A DNA stretch of 19,624 bases from JBDHZK01 sp039811865 (GCA_039811865.1 JBDHZK010000038.1:1-19624), one strand, 5' to 3'. Counted from the first letter of the stretch, positions 7,355 to 15,262 are shown. The notes: generated from the sequence alone by a model not told the origin. Program-made: numbers and translations.

Positions 7355-8790
7355 TTGACGGCCTCCGCGATCAGGTCGACGCCCGCGCTGTCCACGACGA
7401 CTCCGGCCACGAACTGGCCCACCGACCAGGACGCCTCGTCGCCCACCAACAATGTGGTGCCGTCCACTTCCGGGCCCTGGTGCGCACCGCGCCCGGCGAA
7501 GCCGCCAGCTTCCTGACCCTCGATCAGGATGCGGATCGATTCCCCGATCCGCTGGGCCGCGCGCTGGTCGACCAGCTCGGTGGCCAGGTCGGCGATCGAG
7601 GCGGCGCGAGTGGCGATCTCGTCCGGGTCCAGCTTTCCGGGAAGTTGCTCGGCCGACGTGCCGTCCTCGTCGGAGTACCCGAACACGCCGATTGCGTCCA
7701 ACCGGGCGGCGGAAATGAATTCGGACAGCACCGTCAAGTCGGCGTCGCTCTCCCCCGGGAAGCCGACGATGAAGTTGCTCCGCACACCGGCCAGCGGTGC
7801 CGCCGCCCGCACACGGTCCAACAAGGCCAAGAACGAATCTGCGTCCCCGAAACGCCGCATCGCCCTTAGGACCCCGGCAGCCGCGTGTTGGAAGGACAAG
7901 TCGAAGTAGGGCACCACCTTTGGCGTGCCCGCGATGGCGTCGATCAAGGACGGCCTCAACTCGGCCGGCTGCAGATATGAAACCCGGATCCATTCCAGGC
8001 CGTCTACCGCGCTCAAGTCGCGGAGCAACGCCTCCAGCGCGCGAAGATCGCCCAGGTCCTTGCCGTAGGAGGTGGAGTTCTCCGACACCAAGAAGACCTC
8101 ACGGACCCCCTGCTCCACCAGCCAGCGAGCCTCGCCGACGATCTGATCGGCCGGTCGAGACACGAACGACCCGCGAAACGCCGGGATCGCGCAGAACGAG
8201 CACCGCCGGTCGCAGCCCGAAGCGATCTTCAGCGGGGCGCAAGGTGAGGCGTCCAGGCGGAGTCGGAGCGGACGCGGCCCGGACGCCGGCGCGACGCCGG
8301 GTTGCAGGTCTGGAACCGGGTGGCCGGGCAGCACCACCGCACCCAGAGCCTCTTGCCTGGCGGCGGGTGCCACCGGAAGCAGGCTGCGGCGATCCCGCGG
8401 GACGTGGGGCGCCGGCGTCTGTCCCGCCAGGATCGCCCGTAGCCGCTCGGCGATGTCCGGGTAGTCGTCGAACCCGAGGACGGCGTCGGCCTCGGGCAAC
8501 GCCTCGGCGAGTTCGCTGCCGTACCGCTCTGCCAAGCATCCGAGCGCGACCACGGCTTGCGCACCGTCGGCTTTGTGATCAGCCGCCGCGAGCAGCGTGT
8601 CCACCGAGTCCTTCTTGGCAGTCTCTACGAACCCGCAGGTGTTCACCATCAACAGTTGCGCCGCTTCGGGCTCGGCCACGAGGAGGAAGCCGTCTGCCTC
8701 TAGCCTGGCCGCCAGCTCCTCCGAATCGACCTCGTTGCGGGCACACCCCAAGGTCGTGAGGTGAACCGCTACGGGCGCTGTGGTGGTCAT
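7351..8790 (-). CDS. rimO: Ribosomal protein S12 methylthiotransferase RimO
   Basis: A 479-residue radical-SAM enzyme that adds a methylthio group to a conserved Asp of ribosomal protein S12. The N-terminal methylthiotransferase domain carries the three cluster cysteines Cys16 (TLGCARNEVD), Cys52 (NTCGFVETAK) and Cys85 (ALGCLAERY). The radical-SAM motif CDRRCSFC gives Cys193, Cys197 and Cys200. GFPGE and YSDEDGT motifs and a C-terminal TRAM-like domain (about 405-479) follow. CARNEVDSE and GFVETAK favour RimO over MiaB. A Pro/Arg-rich linker at about 125-180 is longer than in many homologues. The ATG at 8790 has no evident SD. It lies 41 bp after the ftsK stop, so it is probably read from the ftsK transcript, and it overlaps pgsA at its 3' end. 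Confidence 0.94.
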   Translation of the reverse strand: MTTTAPVAVHLTTLGCARNEVDSEELAARLEADGFLLVAEPEAAQLLMVNTCGFVETAKKDSVDTLLAAADHKADGAQAVVALGCLAERYGSELAEALPEADAVLGFDDYPDIAERLRAILAGQTPAPHVPRDRRSLLPVAPAARQEALGAVVLPGHPVPDLQPGVAPASGPRPLRLRLDASPCAPLKIASGCDRRCSFCAIPAFRGSFVSRPADQIVGEARWLVEQGVREVFLVSENSTSYGKDLGDLRALEALLRDLSAVDGLEWIRVSYLQPAELRPSLIDAIAGTPKVVPYFDLSFQHAAAGVLRAMRRFGDADSFLALLDRVRAAAPLAGVRSNFIVGFPGESDADLTVLSEFISAARLDAIGVFGYSDEDGTSAEQLPGKLDPDEIATRAASIADLATELVDQRAAQRIGESIRILIEGQEAGGFAGRGAHQGPEVDGTTLLVGDEASWSVGQFVAGVVVDSAGVDLIAEAVK

Positions 8791-8831
8791 GGTCTGTCAA
8801 GTATGTCTCGCCGAACGCGATCGCGCCCCAC

Positions 8832-11306
8832 TCAGCCTTCGCGCAGGGTGTGCAGCAGGTCCTCCAGGCCGTCTGGCTGGATCAGCACCTCGCGCGGCTT
8901 GGAGCCCTCCGACGGCCCGACGACTCCCCTGGTTTCGAGGATGTCCATCAGGCGACCGGCCTTGGCGAAGCCAACGCGCAGCTTGCGTTGCAGCATCGAG
9001 GTCGATCCGAGCTGCAAGTTGACCACCAACTGCGCGGCCTCCAAAACGAGTTCCAGGTCGTCGCCGATGTCCTCCGCGACGGCCTTGGTCGACTCCGGTG
9101 GGGCTTCGACATCCTCTCGATACTGCGGCGTCAACTGCTCGCTGACGTGCTTGACGATGGCCCTGATCTCCGATTCCGCAACCCAGGCGCCCTGGACGCG
9201 CAGCGGCTTGGACTGCCCCATCGGTAGGAAGAGTCCGTCACCTTGACCGACCAGTTTCTCGGCCCCGGGCTGATCGAGAATCACCCGCGAGTCCGTCATC
9301 GAGGACGTCGCAAACGCCAGCCGCGAAGGCACGTTCGCCTTGATCAGTCCGGTGACCACGTCGGTCGAGGGCCGCTGGGTCGCCAAGACGAGGTGGATTC
9401 CGGCCGCCCGGGCCAGCTGAGTGATCCGGACGATCGAGTCCTCCACGTCGCGGGGGGCAACCATCATCAGATCCGCCAGCTCGTCGACGATCACGAGCAG
9501 GTAGGGATACGGCTCAAGCTTGCGCTCCGAGCCGGGCGGTAGCTGCACCTGGCCCGAGCGGAGCGCCTTGTTGAAGTCGTCCACGTGGCGAAAGCCGAAA
9601 GCGGCCAGGTCGTCGTAGCGAAGATCCATCTCGCGCACTACCCACTGCAAGGCCTCGGCAGCCCGCTTTGGCGAGGTGATGATCGGGGTCACCAAGTGCG
9701 GAATGCCCTCATAGTGGGTCAACTCGACCCGCTTCGGATCGACCAGCAACATGCGGACCTCATCGGGCGTGGCGCGCATCATCACCGACGTGATCATCGA
9801 GTTCACAAAGCTGGACTTGCCCGATCCGGTGGCTCCGGCGACCAGCAAATGGGGCATCTTGGCGAGGTTGGCAACGACGAAGCCGCCCTCGACGTCCTTG
9901 CCCAACCCGACCGTCATCGGGTGATGATCGTTCCGGGCTCGGGACGACCGCAGGCAGTCACCCAGCGACACGATCTCCTTGTCGCTGTTGGGGATCTCGA
10001 TGCCGATCGCCGACTTGCCCGGAATCGGGGAGAGGATGCGGACGTCTGCCGACGCGACCGCGTAGGCGATGTTTTTGGCGAGGGCGGTGACCTTCTCCAC
10101 CTTGACCGCGTTACCCAGCTCGACTTCGTAGCGGGTGACCGTCGGGCCCCGGGTGTAGCCCGTGACGGTGGCGTCGATCTCGAACTGGCGCAACACCTCG
10201 GTAAGTCGACCCACCACCGCGTCGCTGGCCTCGGTACGCGCGCGCGGCATCGAGCCCGGCTTCAGCAGCGCCGGGTCGGGCAGGACGTAGACCACGTCGC
10301 CGGACAGGTGGACCTGCTCCATGCGAGGCGGCATGGACGTCGGCGGGGGGACCAGTTCCGCCTGCGGTTCCGGGTCCAGCACCAACGCCGCGGCTGGCGG
10401 GTCCTCGATGGGCTGCGGATCGATCACCGCGGCGGGCTTGCGCCGGCGGCCCGGCGCCGGCTCGACCACCGACGGCTGCTCCAGCGCGGGCTCGGGCCCT
10501 TCCTCGACCAGTGGGGTGTCATAGGCGCGGTCAACGCCGTACTCGAGTTCGCCGCGCACCGGCCGGTTGGCCATCAACTCGCGCAGCTTGGCGGCCCGCG
10601 CAAACAGGTCCCGGACGGGCACACCCACGATCACCAGGATCCCGAACAGGGCGAGCAACACGAGCAGCGGCACCGCAACCCAGGGTGTGAGCAGGTCGGA
10701 CAGGAAGCTGGAAGAGATGAAGCCGAGGATGCCGCCGGCGTCGCGCAACTCCTGGGGCGTATTCGGCCTGGGCAACCCATGAGCGAGGCTCACCAGCCCC
10801 AGGACGCCGAAGATCGCCGCGGACCAGCCCACGACCTGGCGTCCGGCCGGGCCGTTGTGATCGGGATGCCGCAGCGTGCGCCAGGCGAACAACAGCAGGA
10901 ACAGGGGCAGCATGTAGCTGGCCGATCCCACCACCGTGGAGACGCCGATCTGCACCCATCCGCCCACCGGCTGCGGCAACCCGAACCAGAACTGAGCGGC
11001 GACCACGCCGGCGAGCAAGATCCAGAACAGGCCGGCGCCGTCGCGACGCAGTTCAGGCTCTAGATCCGGGGAACCGGCGCCGAGCCCTCGGGCCGCAGAA
11101 CCGATCAGGTAGGCCAGCCCGCGCCAGGTCGCCCCGATCGCCCTGGCGATGACCAACAGGGCCCGCCCAACTCCGGCCCAAAACCCCGACGACGAACGCC
11201 TGCGGCTACTGGACCTGGATCGATTGCTGTTCTTGCTTCCGGACGACCGCGGACTGCTCGACGCACGAGGCCTGGTCCGCGGCGGGGAAGACGCGCGGGT
11301 CGCCAT
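8832..11306 (-). CDS. ftsK: DNA translocase FtsK
   Basis: An 824-residue septal DNA pump that moves chromosome dimers and termini at cell division. The order is: a Ser/Arg-rich basic N-terminus (1-40), about four transmembrane helices between residues 85 and 240, a Pro/Glu-rich linker (about 265-335), and the FtsK motor. The motor has Walker A GATGSGKS (491-498) and Walker B LLVIVDELADL with Asp608 and Glu609. The C-terminal winged-helix gamma domain (about 755-815, QLVVNLQLGSTSMLQRKLRVG written here in part as LQLGSTSMLQRKLRVG) reads orienting sites. I chose the ATG at 11306 because the protein then begins MATRASSP, like other actinobacterial FtsKs, and a TAGCCT box sits 7 nt upstream. A TTG ten codons earlier is possible but has no SD. 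It is followed closely by rimO. Confidence 0.96.
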   Translation of the reverse strand: MATRASSPPRTRPRASSSPRSSGSKNSNRSRSSSRRRSSSGFWAGVGRALLVIARAIGATWRGLAYLIGSAARGLGAGSPDLEPELRRDGAGLFWILLAGVVAAQFWFGLPQPVGGWVQIGVSTVVGSASYMLPLFLLLFAWRTLRHPDHNGPAGRQVVGWSAAIFGVLGLVSLAHGLPRPNTPQELRDAGGILGFISSSFLSDLLTPWVAVPLLVLLALFGILVIVGVPVRDLFARAAKLRELMANRPVRGELEYGVDRAYDTPLVEEGPEPALEQPSVVEPAPGRRRKPAAVIDPQPIEDPPAAALVLDPEPQAELVPPPTSMPPRMEQVHLSGDVVYVLPDPALLKPGSMPRARTEASDAVVGRLTEVLRQFEIDATVTGYTRGPTVTRYEVELGNAVKVEKVTALAKNIAYAVASADVRILSPIPGKSAIGIEIPNSDKEIVSLGDCLRSSRARNDHHPMTVGLGKDVEGGFVVANLAKMPHLLVAGATGSGKSSFVNSMITSVMMRATPDEVRMLLVDPKRVELTHYEGIPHLVTPIITSPKRAAEALQWVVREMDLRYDDLAAFGFRHVDDFNKALRSGQVQLPPGSERKLEPYPYLLVIVDELADLMMVAPRDVEDSIVRITQLARAAGIHLVLATQRPSTDVVTGLIKANVPSRLAFATSSMTDSRVILDQPGAEKLVGQGDGLFLPMGQSKPLRVQGAWVAESEIRAIVKHVSEQLTPQYREDVEAPPESTKAVAEDIGDDLELVLEAAQLVVNLQLGSTSMLQRKLRVGFAKAGRLMDILETRGVVGPSEGSKPREVLIQPDGLEDLLHTLREG

Positions 11307-11313
11307 GTTGTGC

Positions 11314-11319
11314 AGGCTA
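11314..11319 (-). promoter_or_regulatory. Candidate -10 box (TAGCCT) of ftsK, leaderless start
   Basis: On the - strand TAGCCT is followed by 7 nt and the ftsK ATG, with no SD between. The 90-bp thiL-ftsK gap leaves room for this promoter. The -35 region is GC-rich and unrecognisable. Confidence 0.45.
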
Positions 11320-11396
11320 CGCGATGCCCCCGACAAGCCCCGGCATCCACGCCGCCCGGTCTGCGCTCGAAGCCGGTGGTCCTCGGCGTCGAGCGC

Positions 11397-12347
11397 TCAG
11401 CGCCCGAAGTGACGATAACCCGGGGCCTGTGACCAGGCCTGCCCGTCGACGGTGACCCCGGGTTCGCCCTGGGCGACACGGCCGATCACGCTCCAGCCCT
11501 GCGGGACGTCCGGGGCGGCGAACGTGGCAGCCAGGGCATGATCCTCACCGCCGGTCAGGACGAAGGTCATCGGATCGCCACCGATCGCGGCGGCGACCAC
11601 GCGCAGCGGCTCGTCGACGACGAGTCTGGCGGTCTCGACATCGATCGAAACCCCGGAGAGACGGGCGATGTGGCCAAGGTCGGCCAGCAGCCCGTCGGAG
11701 ATGTCGATCATGGCGCTGGCTCCGGCCGCCGCCGCGACCAGGCCTTGCCCGTACGGCACCTCGGGCACCTTGTGCGCGGCAACGACGGCGCGAGGTGACC
11801 GGAACCCTCGGCCCAGGACCGCCAGCCCGGCTGCCGACCAGCCGAGCCTGCCCCGCATCGCGACCACGTCGCCGGGACGCGCCCCGGCCCGGGTGACCGG
11901 CGCGCGTCCGGACAGCTGGCCCAGGACCGTGACCCCGATCGTGACGTCCCGAGAACGGGTGGTGTCCCCGCCGATGAGCACGAGGCCGGCCCGCTCGCAC
12001 TCGGCCGCAACCCCGCGGCCGCAATCGGCGGCCCAGTCCAGCGCCAGGTCCCCTGGCACCGAAAGGCTGACCACGGCGGCGACCGGTTCGGCACCCATGG
12101 CCTCCAGATCCGCCGCCGCCTGGGCGACCGCACGCCGTCCGACCTCGTCCGCGGTGTACCAGTCGCGCCGGAAGTGGACTCCTTCGACGATGGTGTCCAC
12201 CGAACAGACCGAGGCGCCCGCGACGGTGAAGACCGCGGCGTCGTCCCCCGGGCCGACGCTGACCGCGGCCGAACTGGGCAACCCGCTGGTGACCAGCTCG
12301 ATCAGGCCGAACTCGCCGGCGTCGGCAACTGTTTGCTGGTCGGTCAT
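11397..12347 (-). CDS. thiL: Thiamine-monophosphate kinase
   Basis: A 316-residue cytosolic enzyme that phosphorylates thiamine monophosphate with ATP to the coenzyme thiamine diphosphate. It belongs to the AIR synthase/PurM-like fold. Visible family motifs are the metal-binding GPGDDAAVF (33-41), DTIVEGVHF (51-59), a GGDTTRS loop near residue 125 (canonical GGDTxxS), DISDGLLADLGHI in the C-terminal half, and TGGEDHAL near the end. Its length is normal. The ATG at 12347 lacks an SD but has TAGCGT 7 nt upstream. It lies 43 bp downstream of ddl on the same strand, as in many actinobacteria, although the small DUF3515-type gene often found between ddl and thiL is absent here. Confidence 0.93.
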   Translation of the reverse strand: MTDQQTVADAGEFGLIELVTSGLPSSAAVSVGPGDDAAVFTVAGASVCSVDTIVEGVHFRRDWYTADEVGRRAVAQAAADLEAMGAEPVAAVVSLSVPGDLALDWAADCGRGVAAECERAGLVLIGGDTTRSRDVTIGVTVLGQLSGRAPVTRAGARPGDVVAMRGRLGWSAAGLAVLGRGFRSPRAVVAAHKVPEVPYGQGLVAAAAGASAMIDISDGLLADLGHIARLSGVSIDVETARLVVDEPLRVVAAAIGGDPMTFVLTGGEDHALAATFAAPDVPQGWSVIGRVAQGEPGVTVDGQAWSQAPGYRHFGR

Positions 12348-12354
12348 GCGCGAA

Positions 12355-12360
12355 ACGCTA
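12355..12360 (-). promoter_or_regulatory. Candidate -10 box (TAGCGT) of thiL, leaderless start
   Basis: On the - strand TAGCGT lies 7 nt before the thiL ATG. The 17-bp-spaced -35 position reads CCGGCA, a weak match. It overlaps the edge of the perfect palindrome at 12371-12382. Confidence 0.42.
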
Positions 12361-12370
12361 CCGTCGCCAT

Positions 12371-12382
12371 CGGCACGTGCCG
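12371..12382. promoter_or_regulatory. Perfect 12-bp palindrome CGGCACGTGCCG in the ddl-thiL gap
   Basis: A perfect dyad with a CACGTG core lies 8 bp after the ddl stop and would fall at about -24 to -35 of a thiL transcript starting on its ATG. The position fits an operator better than a terminator, since a hairpin would have only a 4-bp stem with a 4-nt loop. The binding protein is unknown. Confidence 0.35.
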
Positions 12383-12390
12383 GCCGCGGC

Positions 12391-13509
12391 TCAGCGCAGG
12401 CCCAGCGGACGGTTGAGCGCGAGTTCGACGAGCCGCGCGATCACGTCGGGGTAGGAGATGCCGGAGGCGTCCCACATCATCGGGAACATCGAGAATCGCG
12501 TGAAGCCCGGCATCGTGTTGATCTCGTTGACGTAGACGCCGCCCTTGCGAGTGACGAAAAGGTCCACTCTCGAGAGGCCCTCGGCCAACAGCGCCTCGAA
12601 AGCCCTGGCCGCCATCTCCTGGCAGGCGGCGATCTCGTCGTCGTCCAAGTCGGCGGGGACGTCGATGCTGACCTGCTCCCCAGGCAGATACTTGGCGTCG
12701 AAGTCGTAGAACGCATCTTGGGTATGCATCCGGATCTCACCCGGCAGCGAGACGTCGGGGGCGGCGCCGTCCACATTGCCCAAGACCGCCAGTTCGATCT
12801 CGCGGGCGCCGACAAAGCCCTCCTCGACGAGGACTTTCGGGTCATGCTTGCCGGCCTCGTCGATGGCCACCGGCAACTCTTCCAGCGTCGTGACCCGACT
12901 GATCCCCATGCTCGAGCCCCCGCGGGCCGGCTTCACATACAGCGGCAGCGCGAGCGCCGCGGCCGCATCGAGCACCGCATGCGGATCTTCGCGCCACTGC
13001 CTGGGGTTCACCTCGATGTACGGGGCGACCGGGATTCCGGCGGCCTGCAGCATGCGCTTCATCAGGATCTTGTCCATCCCGATCGCGCTGCCGGCCACGC
13101 CGCTGCCCACGTAATGGACACCCAGCATCTCGAACAGGCCCTGGATCGTGCCGTCCTCGCCGAAGGGCCCGTGCAACAGCGCGAACGCCACGTCGAAATC
13201 GTGGACGTCGACCAGCCGATCGCCATCGATCGTGGCCACCCGACCGCCGCCGTCGCGGCGCAGCAGGACGGCCTCGGCGCCGTCCTCGGTCAGTCGCGGC
13301 AGCCTGCCGTCGACCACCTCCTGAGCGCCCATCGCGTCGGAGCTCACCTGGACGAACTTGCCCTTGGGCGTGATCCCGACGCCGAGCACTTCGAAGCGGG
13401 CGCGGTCGATCGCCCTGGTCACCCCGCCGGCGGTCAAGCACGAAACGTCGTGCTCGGAACTGACGCCGCCGAAAAAGATCGCGACCCGGATGCGACCGGT
13501 TGAGTTCAT
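12391..13509 (-). CDS. ddl: D-alanine--D-alanine ligase
   Basis: A 372-residue cytosolic ATP-grasp ligase that joins two D-alanines for the peptidoglycan stem peptide. The N-terminal domain starts with IFFGGVSSEHDVS (11-23; Glu19 is the conserved substrate-contact residue). The central part has HGPFGEDGTIQG and YVGSG, the ATP-grasp segment KPARGGSSMG, and the C-terminal metal-binding region has DLFV and NEINTMPGFT. Length and motif order are those of the long Ddl subtype. The ATG at 13509 has a strong SD (GAGGGGG, 13515-13521, 5 nt spacing) and a TAGGGT -10 candidate upstream. In related genomes gpsA sits between plsC and ddl; here only 73 bp separate them. Confidence 0.96.
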   Translation of the reverse strand: MNSTGRIRVAIFFGGVSSEHDVSCLTAGGVTRAIDRARFEVLGVGITPKGKFVQVSSDAMGAQEVVDGRLPRLTEDGAEAVLLRRDGGGRVATIDGDRLVDVHDFDVAFALLHGPFGEDGTIQGLFEMLGVHYVGSGVAGSAIGMDKILMKRMLQAAGIPVAPYIEVNPRQWREDPHAVLDAAAALALPLYVKPARGGSSMGISRVTTLEELPVAIDEAGKHDPKVLVEEGFVGAREIELAVLGNVDGAAPDVSLPGEIRMHTQDAFYDFDAKYLPGEQVSIDVPADLDDDEIAACQEMAARAFEALLAEGLSRVDLFVTRKGGVYVNEINTMPGFTRFSMFPMMWDASGISYPDVIARLVELALNRPLGLR

Positions 13510-13521
13510 CGTTGCCCCCTC

Positions 13522-13549
13522 GCTGGCTTGCCAGGCAACCCTAGCCAGC
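13522..13549 (-). promoter_or_regulatory. ddl promoter region with overlapping inverted repeat
   Basis: On the - strand TAGGGT (13538-13543) is a TANNNT -10 candidate, giving a predicted leader of about 21-22 nt that contains the ddl SD. A 7-bp inverted repeat, GCTGGCT (13522-13528) with AGCCAGC (13543-13549), touches the -10 box and spans the expected start. Inside it TTGCC-T-GGCAA forms a second small dyad. It could be an operator or a leader hairpin; no regulator is identified. Confidence 0.38.
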
Positions 13550-13582
13550 CGAGCGCCGACAGCCGGGACGGCGCGGCGGTCT

Positions 13583-14314
13583 TCACCCGGCGGCTGGGAT
13601 GCGCGGCGAATCCCCCGGCGCCTTCGGAGACACGACGCCGCGCAGGCTGGCCAGTTGATCGGTCAGCGCGGCCATGATTGCCTCATTTCCGCGACGAACG
13701 GCCGAATCGGCGCTTTCACCCGGCCCGGCCTCGACGCGGATCGGCTCACCGACCAGCACGGCGGACGTCCGGCGGGGCCAAAATCTCGGCATCCCGGGAT
13801 GGCGTCCGGGCATCACCTGGTGGGCACCCCACTGCGCCACCGGGAACACCGGGACCCCGGTACCCAGTGCCAGGATCGCCGCACCGCGGCGACCGGCCAT
13901 GGGCCAAAGGTCCGGATCGGCCGTGAGCGTCCCCTCCGGGTAGATCACCACGCACCCGCCGCGCTCGAGCACCTGTTCGGCTCCCACCAAGGCGTCCATG
14001 GCGTGGATGGTGTGGCGCTCGACTGGAATCTGCCCCGTCGCGCGCGCCAGCGCCCCGATCACCGGCACCCGCCACAGGCTGTCCTTACTGAGGAACCTCG
14101 GCCAGCGGCCCACCGAGATCAGGAAACCCCCCAGGGTCACGGGGTCGAAGTTGGAGATGTGATTCGCCGCGACGATGATCGGACCTCGAGCCGGGATGCG
14201 CCGCGCGCCGCGAAAGTCTCGGCGCACCAACAGATGCAGCAACCTCGCCGCGGCGCCGCCAAGGATGCGGTAGACGAGCTCCACCCGCTCTCGGCCCTCG
14301 CCAGCCGCCCTCAC
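13583..14314 (-). CDS. plsC: 1-acyl-sn-glycerol-3-phosphate acyltransferase (PlsC family)
   Basis: A 243-residue membrane-associated acyltransferase that makes phosphatidic acid from lysophosphatidic acid. From the GTG start, catalytic motif I is NHISNFD (His52 and Asp57), motif II is QIPVER (95-100), motif III is YPEGTL (125-130), and VPVFPV follows near residue 150. There is one short N-terminal hydrophobic stretch around 14-30. I chose GTG 14314 because AGGGGG lies 5 nt upstream and the protein then has the usual length. The frame is open to an ATG at 14434, but that would leave only 7 bp to cofC and adds an unconserved Arg-rich stretch. A GTG at 14284 is also possible. It is divergent from cofC, with a 127-bp shared upstream region. 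Confidence 0.88.
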   Translation of the reverse strand: MRAAGEGRERVELVYRILGGAAARLLHLLVRRDFRGARRIPARGPIIVAANHISNFDPVTLGGFLISVGRWPRFLSKDSLWRVPVIGALARATGQIPVERHTIHAMDALVGAEQVLERGGCVVIYPEGTLTADPDLWPMAGRRGAAILALGTGVPVFPVAQWGAHQVMPGRHPGMPRFWPRRTSAVLVGEPIRVEAGPGESADSAVRRGNEAIMAALTDQLASLRGVVSPKAPGDSPRIPAAG

Positions 14315-14428
14315 TTCGCCCCCTACCAGCCGCCGGAATCGCCACCCTATGCCGTACCCAGGGGTAAGCGGAGCCTTCCGCCGAGCCAGCCTGAGTCGGC
14401 CGGTCAAGGCGGCCCGTTCGGCACCGGC

Positions 14429-14434
14429 TAGCAT
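14429..14434 (+). promoter_or_regulatory. Candidate -10 box (TAGCAT) of cofC, leaderless start
   Basis: TAGCAT lies 7 nt before the GTG start of cofC, with no SD between. The surrounding CGGCTAGCAT (14425-14434) is identical to the sequence before the Excalibur gene at 19272-19281. No clear -35 element is seen. Confidence 0.5.
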
Positions 14435-14441
14435 CCCCAGC

Positions 14442-15257
14442 GTGTCGCTTCACGCAACCTTGGGCCGGCCCGTCCCGGCCGCCGTGGTCGCGCTCAAGGA
14501 CCTCGATCTCGCCAAGTCTCGGCTGGCCGTGGCCGCGCCGCTGCGTCGCCGCTTCGCCCTGGCGATGGCCCTCGACACGATCGCGGCCTTGGCCGGAGTC
14601 TGTGCCCGCGTCGTGGTCGTGAGCGATGAGCCGGGGCTGGCCGGCCGCTTCGACCGGGTTGGTCTGGCCGTGACCGCGCTCCCCGATCCGAGGGGGGACG
14701 ACCTGGACGCCGCCTTCGCGGCGGGCGCCGAATGGCTTGCCCGCGCCGGCCAGCCGCGCTGTCTGTGCGCGGTGGCCGATCTGCCCGCGTTGCGAGCAGA
14801 GGACGTGGCCGACCTTTGGGCCGGTCCCGACGGCTACGTCGCGGACAGCGCAGCCGTCGGCACCACGATCGTCTTGGGGCCGACCAGCCAACTGCGAACG
14901 CGCTTCGGACCTTCCTCCGCGGCTGTGCATGCCGCCTTGGGTCTGGCTGGCCTAGAGGGCCCTGAACGCGCGCGCTGCGACGTCGACACGATCGCCGATC
15001 TCCGCGCCGCGGCCGCGCTGGGGCTGGGCGCCCGGACGTCCCGGCTCGTTTGGGAATCGAAGCCAGCCACCTGCGCCGCGCTGACCGTTGGACAGCCAGC
15101 CGCCTCCGGCTGGAATTGCGTGGACGCCGGCGGAGTGCCCCGGCTTCTGCGGCGCCCGGTGCTCGATCCCGAGGTGACCTCGCTGCGTCCCGGTCAGCGG
15201 CTCATGGCGGCCATCGCCGGCGATGGCAGCGTCAGCGACGCCTGGCTGGGCTCCTGA
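14442..15257 (+). CDS. cofC: 2-phospho-L-lactate (phosphoenolpyruvate) guanylyltransferase CofC/FbiD with C-terminal extension
   Basis: A 271-residue enzyme of coenzyme F420 synthesis that links GTP to a phospho-three-carbon acid (phosphoenolpyruvate in mycobacterial FbiD). The nucleotidyltransferase-like domain (1-203) shows ALKDLDLAKSRLA (17-29), the Asp-Leu-Pro of VADLPAL (111-117), FGPSSAAVH (155-163), and CDVDTIADL (179-187). Residues 204-271 extend beyond the usual end of about 210-215 and end with LRPGQRLMAAIAGDG. That resembles small cold-shock-like beta-barrel proteins of actinobacteria (from memory, uncertain). The start is GTG 14442; an open frame begins at 14349 but precedes the family's N-terminus. 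It is the only + strand gene between clgR and leuC, and its stop is 5 bp from the convergent hup stop. Its presence implies that the organism uses F420. Confidence 0.88.
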   Translation: MSLHATLGRPVPAAVVALKDLDLAKSRLAVAAPLRRRFALAMALDTIAALAGVCARVVVVSDEPGLAGRFDRVGLAVTALPDPRGDDLDAAFAAGAEWLARAGQPRCLCAVADLPALRAEDVADLWAGPDGYVADSAAVGTTIVLGPTSQLRTRFGPSSAAVHAALGLAGLEGPERARCDVDTIADLRAAAALGLGARTSRLVWESKPATCAALTVGQPAASGWNCVDAGGVPRLLRRPVLDPEVTSLRPGQRLMAAIAGDGSVSDAWLGS

Positions 15258-15262
15258 ACGCG

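Noticed and set aside
9585..11063. A 492-codon open frame opposite ftsK
   Set aside because: Shadow frame of a certain gene; composition biased to His, Arg, Gly and Gln, no domain and no ribosome binding site.
11668..13503. A 611-codon open frame opposite thiL and ddl
   Set aside because: It spans two certain genes and their gap, with no domain similarity; an effect of high GC.
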